Part shown: one piece after another, positions 41,582-50,875 of the stretch
Layout of the letters: every line of letters begins with the position of its first letter
Position numbering within the stretch: position 1 is the stretch's first letter
Position numbers and translations under genes: made by a program
The notes under the pieces: generated by a model
Told to the model about the DNA's origin: nothing
Database searches by the model: none
What the model saw: the letters and a program-made list of their open reading frames with translations, nothing else
NCBI GenBank assembly: GCA_963827335.1
Contig: CAWHAP010000002.1
Coordinates: 124,001-188,000, forward strand
Reading direction: 5' to 3'
DNA: 64,000 bases
Origin: DASQMT01 sp963827335
GTDB lineage: Bacteria; Actinomycetota; Thermoleophilia; Solirubrobacterales; Solirubrobacteraceae

Positions 41582-42604
41582 GCCTGGGACGCCCAGCGCA
41601 CGTCGGCCAACACGAACAACCCGAACGGCAAGATCCTGCGCTTCAAGCCGATCCCGGGCGCCACCGGCGCGCCGGGCATCGGGACGACGTACACGATCCC
41701 GGACGGCAACATGTTCCCGGTCGGCACGGCGCAGACCCTGCCGGAGATCTACGCGATGGGCTTCCGCAACCCGTTCCGGATCCACGTCGACCAGAAGACC
41801 GGCTGGGTGCTGATGGGCGACTACGGCCCGGACGCCGGCTCGGCCGACCCCGACCGCGGCCCGCAGGGCAGCGTCGAGTTCAACGTGGTCAAGGCGCCGG
41901 GCTTCTACGGCTGGCCCTACTGCGTCCGCGAGAACGTGCCGTACCACGACATCACCTACGCGGCCGACAACGGCAACACGGGCACCGACAACGGCACCTA
42001 CGACTGCAACGCGCCGGTCAACGACTCGCCCAACAACACGGGCCTGACCAACCTGCCGCCGGCGATCCCGGCCACCATGTGGGAGGCCTACACCGAGGCG
42101 GACGTCCGCTTCCCCGGCCTCGGCACGGGCGGCGCCCCGACCGGGGGCCCGCGCTACTACTTCGACGAGGACAGCACGTCCGACAGCAAGTTCCCGCGCT
42201 TCTACGACGGCCAGTGGTTCATCGGCGAGTGGAACAACGACTGGGTCAAGACGGCGACGCTCAACGACCAGGGCCTCGCCACCGGCGTGAGCTGCTTCGC
42301 GATCTGCGACGGCTACATCAGCCCGATGGACCTCGAGTTCGGGCCTGACGGCTCGCTCTACGTCGTCGAGTGGGGGCAGGGCTTCGCGGAGGACAACGCG
42401 GACTCCGGCGTCTACCGGATCGACTACGTCAAGGGCGACCGGCTGCCGATCGCCCGCGCGGCCGCCACGCCGGACTCCGGCCCGCTGCCGCTGGACGTGC
42501 AGTTCTCCTCGACGGGCTCCGTCGACCCCGACGGCACCGCGCTCACCTACGCGTGGAACTTCGGCGACGGCGGCACGTCCACCGACCCGAGCCCGCAGCA
42601 CACG
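41582..42604 (+). CDS. Giant protein, part 2: rest of glucose/sorbosone dehydrogenase, first PKD
   Basis: This frame is entered after the extra base at 41581 and lost after 42604. It gives AWDAQRTSANTNNPNGKIL, PEIYAMGFRNPFRIHVD, GFYGWPYCVREN and DLEFGPDGSLYVVEWG, all standard for the GSDH beta-propeller, then the start of a PKD domain (PLDVQFSSTGSVDPDGTAL, WNFGDGGT). The GSDH fold binds PQQ and Ca and oxidises sugars in the periplasm or outside; catalytic residues were not verified. Confidence 0.75.
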
Positions 42605-42605
42605 C

Positions 42606-45600
42606 TTCACCACGGCGGGCACGTACAACGTGACGCTGACGGTCACCGACGAGTCGGGCGCCACGAGCGTCGACAGCGTCGCCGTGATCGCCGGCAACTC
42701 GCGGCCGCAGGTCAGCATCGAGATCCCCGAGAACGGCCGGATCGCCGACTTCGGCGACCGGATCCCGTACCGGATCTCCGTCACCGACGCGGAGGACGGC
42801 TCGACCGGGTCCGGGATCGCCTGCACCGACGTCCGGATCGAGTTCAAGCTCGGGCACGACACGCACGCGCACGAGCTGTCCTCGGCCACCGGCTGCGAGG
42901 GCGAGTTCACGCTCACCGGCGTGGACGGCCACGGCGTCGACGCGAACGTGTTCACGGTCATCACCGCGGCCTACACCGACGAGGGCGCCGGCGCGGCCGG
43001 GCCCGTCACCGGCACCGCCGAGGCGATCCTGCAGCCCAAGCTCAAGCAGGCCGAGTACTGGGCGACGACCGGCCGCACGGCGGACAGCCGCGCGACGTCG
43101 GGCGACCCGGGCATCGCGAACGAGGCCACCACGGACGTCGGCGGCGGCAACAGCGCGGCGTTCATCGAGGACGGCGACTGGATCTCGTTCAACCCGTACA
43201 ACCTGGAGGACCTGAGCAAGGTCACGTTCCGCGTGGCCTCGCAGGGCGCGGGCGGCATCATCGAGCTGCGCTACGACGCCGCGGACGGCCCGCTGGTCGC
43301 CGCGACGCCGAACATCGCCCCGACGGGCGGCTGGCAGACGTGGCAGGACGTCACGATGGACCTGCCCGCGACCGTCCCGCAGGGCACGCACCGCCTGTTC
43401 CTGGTCTTCCGTCACCCGACGGCGACCGGGTCGCTGCTGAACCTCAACTGGTTCAAGTTCACCGGCAAGGGGGCGGCCGCCACGGCGCCGCCGGAGGTCT
43501 CGGCCGCGGCCGAGCCGGCCAGCGGCGAGGCGCCGCTGGACGTCGCGTTCGACGCGACGGCGACGGACGCCGAGGGCGAGGCGCTCACCTACGCGTGGAA
43601 CTTCGGCGTCCCCGGGACGACCGACGACACCTCCACCGAGGAGGACCCGTCCTACACGTACGCCGCGCCGGGCAACTACACCGCGACCGTCACGGTGACG
43701 GACGCGTCGGGCGGCAGGGCGTCGGCCACGACCGAGGTCCGCGCGACGCGGCCGCTCGGGGAGTGCCCGACGGGGCCCGTGCGCTCGGACGAGTTCGACG
43801 GCGACGCGCTCGACGCCGACCGCTGGACCGTGCTGCGGCCCGACGCCGCCAACCCGCTCAGCGTCGGCGACGGCAACCTGAACCTGCCGATCGCCAACGG
43901 CTCGATGTACCTCGGCGGGACGTCGGCGAAGAACATCGTCGTCCAGGACACGCCCGACGGCGAGTGGACGGCGACGGCCAAGATCACCACGACCGGCCTG
44001 ACCGAGGACTACCACCAGGCGGGCCTGCGGGTGTACTCCGACGACGACAACTGGGCGTCCGTCCACATGATCCATGCGGGGGCGACCCGCGACATGGAGT
44101 TCATCTACGAGGCCGCCGGCCAGCCGCGCAACGAACCGGCCGACAAGCTGGGCGGCATCCCAGCCGAGGCGCCGGACACCTACTACGTGCGCATCACGTC
44201 CGACGGCACGAACCTGTCGGCGTCCTACTCCTTCGACGGCACCTCGTTCCTGCCCGTCGGCCGGACCGCGTCGCTGAGCACGTTCACCGACCCGAAGATC
44301 GGCCCGGCCGCGCTGTCGGACCTCGCGCCGACCGTGCCGATGGCGCGCTTCGACTGGATCCGCTTCGACCCGGACGGCACGGGCGGAGGCGGGGCCGAAC
44401 CACTGGTGGACGACTTCGACGGCAGCGCGCTGGACCCGGCGTGGACCGTCGTGCGACAGGACCAGAGCCTGCTGGTCAACGGCGGCACCCTGCAGATCCA
44501 GGCGGCGCCCGGCGACATCTACCAGACCCGCAACGACGCCAAGAACCTGGTGACGCGAACGGCTCCGGACGGGCCGTGGGTGGCCACCGCGAAGCTGAAC
44601 TTCGAGGGCACCGCCCAGTACCACCAGGCCGGCATCATGGTCTACGGCGACGACGCGAACTTCACGAAGTTCGGGCGCATCGCCCACACCGCCGCGGGCG
44701 ACGAGAAGTTCGAGTTCATCAACGAGCTGAGCTCGGTCGCCCGCAACGAGCCCGCCGACTCCACGGGGAACATCCCGGCGGACTTCCCGGACGACTTCTG
44801 GGTCCGGCTGACGTCCGACGGGACCAGCGTGGTCGGCCACTACTCGACCGACGGCACGACGTGGACCGCGGTGGGCCGCGCCGCGACGCTGCCGGCGGAC
44901 GCGAAGCTCGGCCTGTTCGCGTTCTCCAACGACGGCACGGGCAACCCCGTGGCGGCGTTCGACTCGTTCACCCTCGCCGGCGAGGACGCCGGCGGCGGTG
45001 GCGGCGGCCCGGCCGGGCCGAGCCGCGACGACCAGTTCGACGGCCCCGGCCTCGACAAGACGCGCTGGAACGCGATCGTCCGCGACAACCCGGCGGCGTA
45101 CAGCGTCGCCGCGGGCCGGCTGACGATCACGACGGAGCCCGGCGACATCTACACCGGGGACACGACGCCGCCGCCGAACAACTTCATCCTGCAGTCGGCG
45201 GACCACGCCGGGGACGACTGGGTGATCGAGACCAAGATCACGGCCCCGACGATCAACGGCGGCTGGGCGCAGGGCGGCCTGATCGCCTACCAGGACGGCG
45301 ACAACTACGTCAAGTTCGACGCGATCTCGGACGACGGCCAGACCCGCATCAACCGGCTCGAGCTGCGCTCGGAGACCGCGGCGGCCATCGGCCCGAACCC
45401 GGAGGACCCGGCGATCGAAGCCGGCGTCACCGAGATCTGGCTGCGCCTGACCAAGACCGGCACGAGCTACACCGGCGAGTACTCGCTCGACGGCGTGGCC
45501 TGGACGGAGCTGGCCGCTCCGGTGACGAACGCGATGGCGGGTCCGGACTTCGGGCTCTACGCGTTCGGCCCGCTCGCGGCGGGCCAGGGCGACCTCGTGC

Positions 45601-48600
45601 CGTTCGACTACTTCACCCTCGACGGGGAGGACACGGGCGAGTGCGCCTGCGTCGCCTCGGGTGACGAGTTCGACGCTGCGACGCTCGACAAGACGCGCTG
45701 GAACGCGATCGTCCGCGAGGACGACACGCAGTACGCGCTCGAGGACGGCGCGCTGCGCGTCACCACCGTGGGCGGGGACATCTACTCCGGCCCCGACACG
45801 GCGGCGGACACGCGCAACTTCCTCCTGCAGAGCCCGGATCACGCGGGAGCCGACTGGGTGATCGAGACGAAGGTCGGCGGCGCCGGGCTGAGCGGCGGCT
45901 ACGAGCACGCCGGCCTGCTGGCCTACGAGGACGACGGGGACTACGTGAAGTACGACCTGATCTCCGACGAGAACCAGACCGCGGTCAACCGGATCGAGCT
46001 GCGCTCGGAGGAGGGCGACGTCGTCCAGACGCCGCAGCCGCAGTTCGACACGCTGCCCCCGGGCACGACGGACGCGTGGCTGCGCCTGACCAAGACGGGC
46101 GACGTCTACAAGGGCGAGTACTCGTTCGACGGGGAGACGTGGACGGCGCTCGCCGAGACGGTCCAGAACGACATGGAGGCGCCGCGGTTCGGCCTGTTCA
46201 CGCAGGGCGTCAGCAGTCCCGGCGGCACCGTCACCTTCGACCACTTCTCGGTCGACGGCGAGACGGGCTGCCCGGGCGAGGAGCCCGAGAACGAGGCGCC
46301 GGTGCTGGCCGACCCGACGGCGACGCCGACGTCCGGCTTCGCGCCGCTGCCGGTCGCGTTCACGGCGTCTGCGACGGACGCCGACGAGGACGAGCTGACC
46401 TACAGCTGGGACTTCGACGGCGACGGGACGGCGGACTCGTCCGCGCAGGACCCGTCGCACACCTACACCGCGGCGGGCACCTACGCCGCCAAGGTGACGG
46501 TGTCGGACGGCACGGCGTCGGTGTCCAAGACGGTCACGGTCTCCGTGCTGGCGGCCGCCGATCCGGACGCCCGCTTCCGGGCGCTCGTGTTCTCCAGGAC
46601 CGCCGGGTTCCGGCACTCGTCGATCGACGAGGGCATCGCGGCGATCAGGCAGCTCGGCGCCGACCACGACTTCCAGGTCGACGCCACCGAGGACGCGACG
46701 GCGTTCCGCGCCGGCGTGCTCTCGCAGTACGACACCGTGGTGTTCCTCTCGACGACGGGTGACGTCCTGAACGACGCCCAGCAGGCGGCGTTCGAGGACT
46801 ACATCGGCGCCGGCGGCGGCTACGCCGGCATCCACGCGGCCTCGGACACGGAGTACACGTGGCCGTGGTACGGCAAGCTGGTGGGCGGCTACTTCCGCAA
46901 CCACCCGGCGAACCAGACCGCGACCGTGCGGACCGAGGCCGACGATCACGAGCACCTGCCCATCGCCGGGCTCCCGGCGTCCTACAGCCGGCTGGACGAG
47001 TGGTACAACTTCCAGTCGCCGGAGAACCCGTCCGTGGGCGGCGGCGGCGTGGACTTCAGCCCGCGCCCGGCCGTGCACGTGCTGCAGAACGTCGACGAGG
47101 CGTCCTACGACGAGGAAGACGACAACGCCACGGACGACGACCATCCGGTCACGTGGTGCCAGCGCTACGACGGCGGCCGCTCGTTCTACACCGCCATGGG
47201 CCACGTGGAGGACTCGTTCGACGCGGCGAGCGCGAACAACATCCTCTCCCTGATCCTCGGCGGGCTCGAGGTCACGGCGGGCACCGCGCCCGATCCGGTG
47301 TGCGGGGTCGAGGCGGGCGGCGGCGACGGTCCGGTCGTGGAGGCGTTCGCCGACCCGTCCTCGGGTGCCGCGCCGCTGGCGGTGACGTTCTCGGCGTCCG
47401 GGGTCGACCCGGACGGCGGGGCGATCGCCGGGTACAAGTGGACGTTCTCCGACGGCGGGACCTTCTTCGGGTCCAGCGTGTCGCGCACGTACACGACGGC
47501 CGGCGAGTACACCGCGACGGTCGCGGTCTCCGACGACGAGGGCGAGGTGACCGAGAAGACGGTCACCGTGTCGGTGACCGGCACGGGCCGGCCGCCCGAG
47601 ATCATCGAGGCGGTCGCCGACCGGACCTCCGGCCCGGCGCCGCTCGACATCCTCTTCCAGGCGGTGGCCGACGATCCCGACGGTGACGAGCTCACCTACC
47701 GGTGGGACTTCGGCGACGGCGGCGCGGCGTTCGGCGAGGAGGCCGAGCACCGGTACCTCGAGGTGGGCGAGCACACGGCGACGCTCACCGTGACCGACGC
47801 CGCGGGCAACACGGACACGGCGGAGATCGCCATCACCGTCACCGACCCGGTGGGCAACCGCCCGCCGACGGTGACGGCGGCGGCGGTCCCGGCCTCCGGC
47901 AAGGCGCCGCTCGCCGTGCAGCTCTCGGCGACCGGGACGGACCCGGACGGCGACGCGCTGACCTACCGGTGGTCGTTCGGGGACGGGACGGCGGACGCCG
48001 CCGGGCGCCGCGCACGCCACGTGTACACGCGCAACGGCACGTACACGGCGACGGTGACGGCGACCGACCGGGCCGGCGCCACCGACACCGACTCGGTGAC
48101 GATCACCGTGGGCAACCCGGCGGGCAACCAGGCACCGACGGTGCAGGCGGCAGCGGACCCGGTGGCGGGGACCGCGCCGCTGAAGGTCCGCCTCACCGCC
48201 GCCGGGCGGGACCCGGACGGCGACGCGCTGTCCTACGTGTGGAGCTTCGGCGACGGCGCCCAGGGCGCCGGCACGAAGGTCGACCACACCTACACGGCGG
48301 CGGGCACCTACACCGCCACGGTCACCGCGAAGGACCCGGGCGGCAAGACCGGGACGGCCACCGTCGCGGTCACGGTGGCCGCGCCGCTCGCGCTCGCCGG
48401 GGCCGCGCCGCAGGCGCAGGCCGCGCCCACGGTGCTGACCGCCGTGTCGCGGCCGAGCCTCGCCGTGTTCCGCACGCGCGGGGTGAAGCTCTCCGCCACC
48501 TGCGGCGGGGACGGCACGGCGGCGGCGGCGCTGTGGGCCTCGAAGGCGACGGCTCGCAGGCTGGGCCTGCGCTACCGGGGGCTCGGCCGCACGACGGTGC

Positions 48601-48758
48601 GCTGCGCGGCCGGCCGGGCGGTCACCGTCCGCCTGAGGCCCACGAGGAAGGTGCGCAGGGCGATCCGGGCGAGGCGCCCCTCGTCGCTGCGCGTCACGGT
48701 CGCGCTCGGCCTGCAGGACGCCGCACCGCTCACGCGCACGGTCACGATCGCGCGCTGA
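42606..48758 (+). CDS. Giant protein, part 3: PKD, CBM6-like, four laminin-G-like, second ThuA, four PKD
   Basis: From 42606 to TGA 48758 the frame is open. Modules in order: end of PKD 1; CBM6-like (43040-43460, QAEYWATTGRT...DWISFNPYN); PKD 2 (43490-43740); four tandem laminin-G/DUF1349-like units (43770-44375, 44400-44990, 45020-45640, 45655-46260; each begins DEFDG/DQFDG-like and ends FD.F); PKD 3 (46290-46550); second ThuA (46565-47290); PKD 4-7 (47330-48390, each with PDGD.L.Y.W.FGDG); basic C-terminal tail without an LPxTG or membrane anchor. A large adhesive, polysaccharide-binding, secreted molecule is the likely character. Confidence 0.8.
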   Translation, partial: FTTAGTYNVTLTVTDESGATSVDSVAVIAGNSRPQVSIEIPENGRIADFGDRIPYRISVTDAEDGSTGSGIACTDVRIEFKLGHDTHAHELSSATGCEGEFTLTGVDGHGVDANVFTVITAAYTDEGAGAAGPVTGTAEAILQPKLKQAEYWATTGRTADSRATSGDPGIANEATTDVGGGNSAAFIEDGDWISFNPYNLEDLSKVTFRVASQGAGGIIELRYDAADGPLVAATPNIAPTGGWQTWQDVTMDLPATVPQGTHRLFLVFRHPTATGSLLNLNWFKFTGKGAAATAPPEVSAAAEPASGEAPLDVAFDATATDAEGEALTYAWNFGVPGTTDDTSTEEDPSYTYAAPGNYTATVTVTDASGGRASATTEVRATRPLGECPTGPVRSDEFDGDALDADRWTVLRPDAANPLSVGDGNLNLPIANGSMYLGGTSAKNIVVQDTPDGEWTATAKITTTGLTEDYHQAGLRVYSDDDNWASVHMIHAGATRDMEFIYEAAGQPRNEPADKLGGIPAEAPDTYYVRITSDGTNLSASYSFDGTSFLPVGRTASLSTFTDPKIGPAALSDLAPTVPMARFDWIRFDPDGTGGGGAEPLVDDFDGSALDPAWTVVRQDQSLLVNGGTLQIQAAPGDIYQTRNDAKNLVTRTAPDGPWVATAKLNFEGTAQYHQAGIMVYGDDANFTKFGRIAHTAAGDEKFEFINELSSVARNEPADSTGNIPADFPDDFWVRLTSDGTSVVGHYSTDGTTWTAVGRAATLPADAKLGLFAFSNDGTGNPVAAFDSFTLAGEDAGGGGGGPAGPSRDDQFDGPGLDKTRWNAIVRDNPAAYSVAAGRLTITTEPGDIYTGDTTPPPNNFILQSADHAGDDWVIETKITAPTINGGWAQGGLIAYQDGDNYVKFDAISDDGQTRINRLELRSETAAAIGPNPEDPAIEAGVTEIWLRLTKTGTSYTGEYSLDGVAWTELAAPVTNAMAGPDFGLYAFGPLAAGQGDLVPFDYFTLDGEDTGECACVASGDEFDAATLDKTRWNAIVREDDTQYALEDGALRVTTVGGDIYSGPDTAADTRNFLLQSPDHAGADWVIETKVGGAGLSGGYEHAGLLAYEDDGDYVKYDLISDENQTAVNRIELRSEEGDVVQTPQPQFDTLPPGTTDAWLRLTKTGDVYKGEYSFDGETWTALAETVQNDMEAPRFGLFTQGVSSPGGTVTFDHFSVDGETGCPGEEPENEAPVLADPTATPTSGFAPLPVAFTASATDADEDELTYSWDFDGDGTADSSAQDPSHTYTAAGTYAAKVTVSDGTASVSKTVTVSVLAAADPDARFRALVFSRTAGFRHSSIDEGIAAIRQLGADHDFQVDATEDATAFRAGVLSQYDTVVFLSTTGDVLNDAQQAAFEDYIGAGGGYAGIHAASDTEYTWPWYGKLVGGYFRNHPANQTATVRTEADDHEHLPIAGLPASYSRLDEWYNFQSPENPSVGGGGVDFSPRPAVHVLQNVDEASYDEEDDNATDDDHPVTWCQRYDGGRSFYTAMGHVEDSFDAASANNILSLILGGLEVTAGTAPDPVCGVEAGGGDGPVVEAFADPSSGAAPLAVTFSASGVDPDGGAIAGYKWTFSDGGTFFGSSVSRTYTTAGEYTATVAVSDDEGEVTEKTVTVSVTGTGRPPEIIEAVADRTSGPAPLDILFQAVADDPDGDELTYRWDFGDGGAAFGEEAEHRYLEVGEHTATLTVTDAAGNTDTAEIAITVTDPVGNRPPTVTAAAVPASGKAPLAVQLSATGTDPDGDALTYRWSFGDGTADAAGRRARHVYTRNGTYTATVTATDRAGATDTDSVTITVGNPAGNQAPTVQAAADPVAGTAPLKVRLTAAGRDPDGDALSYVWSFGDGAQGAGTKVDHTYTAAGTYTATVTAKDPGGKTGTATVAVTVAAPLALAGAAPQAQAAPTVLTAVSRPSLAVFRTRGVKLSATCGGDGTAAAALWASKATARRLGLRYRGLGRTTVRCAAGRAVTVRLRPTRKVRRAIRARRPSSLRVTVALGLQDAAPLTRTVTIAR

Positions 48759-48869
48759 GCGGGACCTCGCCCCCGGCGGCCCTCCCTCCTGGGGCCGCCG
48801 GGGCGCCGGTCCCGTTCCGCGGGACGACCTGCTGAGATGTGTGGCGCGGAAGCGACGAGGGAGGACTTG

Positions 48870-49484
48870 ATGACGCGCAGACTGGAAGCGGGGCCGCTGC
48901 TCGTGACCTTGGGAGCCCTGCTCCTGCTGGTGAGCCTCTTCCTGAGCTGGTTCACGCCCGAGATCACCGCATGGGAGGCCTTCGAGGTCTGGGACCTCGT
49001 GCTGTTCGTGCTCGCGCTCGGCTCGATCGCCGCCGGCCTCGGGCTCACGGCGCAGGAGGCCGAGGTCGTCGACCGCCGCTTCCTGCCGGCGGGGGTCGCC
49101 GCGGTGGCGGTGATCGTGGCCTCGCAGCTGCTCGACCCGCCGCCCACCGCGGCCGGGCAGGATCCCGACACGGGCGCGTGGCTCGCCCTCGCCGCCGCGC
49201 TGATCATGTGCGCGGGCGCGGTGCTGACGTTCGGCAAGGTGCACCTGTCGCTGACCGTCGAGGGCCGTGAGCGCCAGCGGGTCGCCGCCGTCGACGCGCG
49301 GGGCCCGGAGGACCCCACGACGGACAACGTCCCGGTCGTGGAGCCCGGGCCGTCCGAGCGGTCCGGCGCGCGGCTCTTCGTGCGCGACCGCGAGCCGGAC
49401 CCGGAGCCCGAGCCCGCCGCCGCGCGGGGGCCGGACGGCGCCGCCGAGGAAGGGAACGGGACGCCGGAGCCGAAGCAGGATTGA
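48870..49484 (+). CDS. Four-span membrane protein, unknown function
   Basis: 204 residues. I choose ATG 48870 because GGGAGGA lies just upstream; ATG 48837 would add eleven residues without a signal. Four hydrophobic segments between residues ~8 and 130 (ETGPLLVTLGALLLLVSLF, WDLVLFVLALGSIAAGLGL and two more), then a hydrophilic Pro/Glu-rich cytoplasmic tail ending EPEPKQD-like. No family recognised. Its stop overlaps the start of the next gene (TGATG), so the two are a translational unit. Confidence 0.65.
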   Translation: MTRRLEAGPLLVTLGALLLLVSLFLSWFTPEITAWEAFEVWDLVLFVLALGSIAAGLGLTAQEAEVVDRRFLPAGVAAVAVIVASQLLDPPPTAAGQDPDTGAWLALAAALIMCAGAVLTFGKVHLSLTVEGRERQRVAAVDARGPEDPTTDNVPVVEPGPSERSGARLFVRDREPDPEPEPAAARGPDGAAEEGNGTPEPKQD

Positions 49485-50875
49485 TGGCGCCTGTGCGCGA
49501 GGTGGCCTTCGAGCTCGAATGCTTCGAATGGGCCGATGACCGGCTCGAGGTCGCGGGGCGCTGGAAGGGCCTGGGCAACCGCCGGCTGAACCGGCCGGTG
49601 CTGACCCTGCAGACGGAGGGCAGCGGCCGGCCCAAGCGCGTCGTGGGCACGGCCGGCGGGCACGCGACGATCGGCACGGACACGTGGCGCGCCAGCTTCG
49701 CCTGGCCCGGCGACCCGGGGGAGATCACCGGCGCGGCGCTGGAGGTCGGGGGGAGCCTGGTCGTCGACCTGCCGCTCCCGGACAAGCGCCGCCGGCGCCG
49801 CCGCCGTCCCGCGGCCGAGCCCGTCGACGAGGCCCTGCGCACGGAGGTCGGCGCGCTCCACGGTCAGGTCGAGCGGCTCCGGGCGGAGCTCGCGGGCCGC
49901 GAGCGCGAGATCATCGCCCTGCGCTCGCAGCTCGACGAGGAGACCGGCGACGACGCGGACATCCCGCTCGCGGGCGCCGACGAGCGCACGATCGAGATCC
50001 GGCGGCTCTCCGACGAGCGCGACGCCGCACGGGCCGACCTCTCCGCCGAGGTCGAGCGCCTCGCCGGGGAGCGCGAGGCCGCCGACGCCGAGCGCGCGCG
50101 CTTCAAGGCCGACCTCGACGACCTCCGCGAGGCGTTCTCCGAGGCGGCCGCCGAGGCCGAGGCGGTGCGCGACCGCCACCGCGACGAGATCACCGCCCTC
50201 GAGAACCAGCTGCGGTCCGAGCGCGCCGAGATCGCGCGCCTCACGGCGGTGGCGGCCCGCCGCGACACCGCCGACCGCGCGCGAGCGGCCGCGCCGCCCA
50301 CGGCGCCGATGCCGGGCGCGGACCCGCCCACCCAGCCGATGGCCGGGCCGGCACCGGGCCCGCCGGCCGCGGCGATGACCGGCACGCCGCTCGCGCCCGA
50401 GCCCGAGCCGGCGCTCGCCGAGCCGGCCGAGCCGCGCGCCGCGGAGGACGACGCCGGCACCGCGGCCGCCGACGCCCCCGTGGGCGACGCCCTCGACGCA
50501 CCCGGCCCGCTGCGCGCCGCCGCGCGGCCCGTGGCGCCCACGCTGGGCGAGGAGCGAGCGCCCGCGGGCGCGACGCCGCAGACCGGCCCGGGCGCGCTCC
50601 AGCTGCTGAAGGAGCGGCTCGAGGGCCTCTTCTCGAGCAACGGCGACACGCCGGCCGCGACCGAGGACGTGGACGACGAGGACGAGCGCGAGCACCTGGA
50701 GGCCACCGGCGCGCCACTGCCGCGCCGCAGCGCGGCGGCCGCCCGCGCGCGCGCCGGGGCGACGTTCGCGGCCCGGCGCAGCCCCGCCGAGGTCTGGGGG
50801 CTGCGCGTCCTGGCGGGGCTCTTCGTCGTCGTGCTCCTGCTCGCGTTCGTCCTGGTCCTGATCAGCGTCGTCTAG
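49484..50875 (+). CDS. Coiled-coil protein with C-terminal membrane anchor, unknown function
   Basis: 463 residues from ATG 49484 (TGATG overlap). Residues ~5-105 are a compact beta-rich domain (AFELECFEWADDRLEVAGRW, GSLVVDLPLPDK), then a basic patch of Arg, a coiled coil of ~150 residues (about 120-265), a long Pro/Ala/Glu low-complexity linker, and a C-terminal hydrophobic helix (VLAGLFVVVLLLAFVLVLISVV) that would anchor it by the tail. No known family. It may form a complex with the membrane protein encoded before it. Its stop shares CTAG with gluQRS. Confidence 0.65.
   Translation: MAPVREVAFELECFEWADDRLEVAGRWKGLGNRRLNRPVLTLQTEGSGRPKRVVGTAGGHATIGTDTWRASFAWPGDPGEITGAALEVGGSLVVDLPLPDKRRRRRRRPAAEPVDEALRTEVGALHGQVERLRAELAGREREIIALRSQLDEETGDDADIPLAGADERTIEIRRLSDERDAARADLSAEVERLAGEREAADAERARFKADLDDLREAFSEAAAEAEAVRDRHRDEITALENQLRSERAEIARLTAVAARRDTADRARAAAPPTAPMPGADPPTQPMAGPAPGPPAAAMTGTPLAPEPEPALAEPAEPRAAEDDAGTAAADAPVGDALDAPGPLRAAARPVAPTLGEERAPAGATPQTGPGALQLLKERLEGLFSSNGDTPAATEDVDDEDEREHLEATGAPLPRRSAAAARARAGATFAARRSPAEVWGLRVLAGLFVVVLLLAFVLVLISVV

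Larger units (their letters stand above)
39940..48758 (+). pseudogene. Giant ThuA/GSDH/PKD secreted protein gene with two frameshifts
   Basis: If one extra base is removed at 41581 and one at about 42604-42605, the 8.8-kb region reads as a single frame of about 2938 residues, from ATG 39940 to TGA 48758, with no other stop. Protein domain patterns continue unbroken across both points, so this is one gene. Order: signal peptide, cupredoxin, ThuA, glucose/sorbosone dehydrogenase, PKD, CBM6-like, PKD, four laminin-G-like units, PKD, second ThuA, four PKD, Arg-rich tail. Both errors are single-base insertions, so either sequence error or very recent damage. The three in-frame parts are listed separately. 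Confidence 0.75.

Noticed and set aside
42543..49244. 2.2-kilocodon antisense open frame over the giant gene
   Set aside because: The sense strand has clear domain motifs all along; the antisense product is low-complexity.
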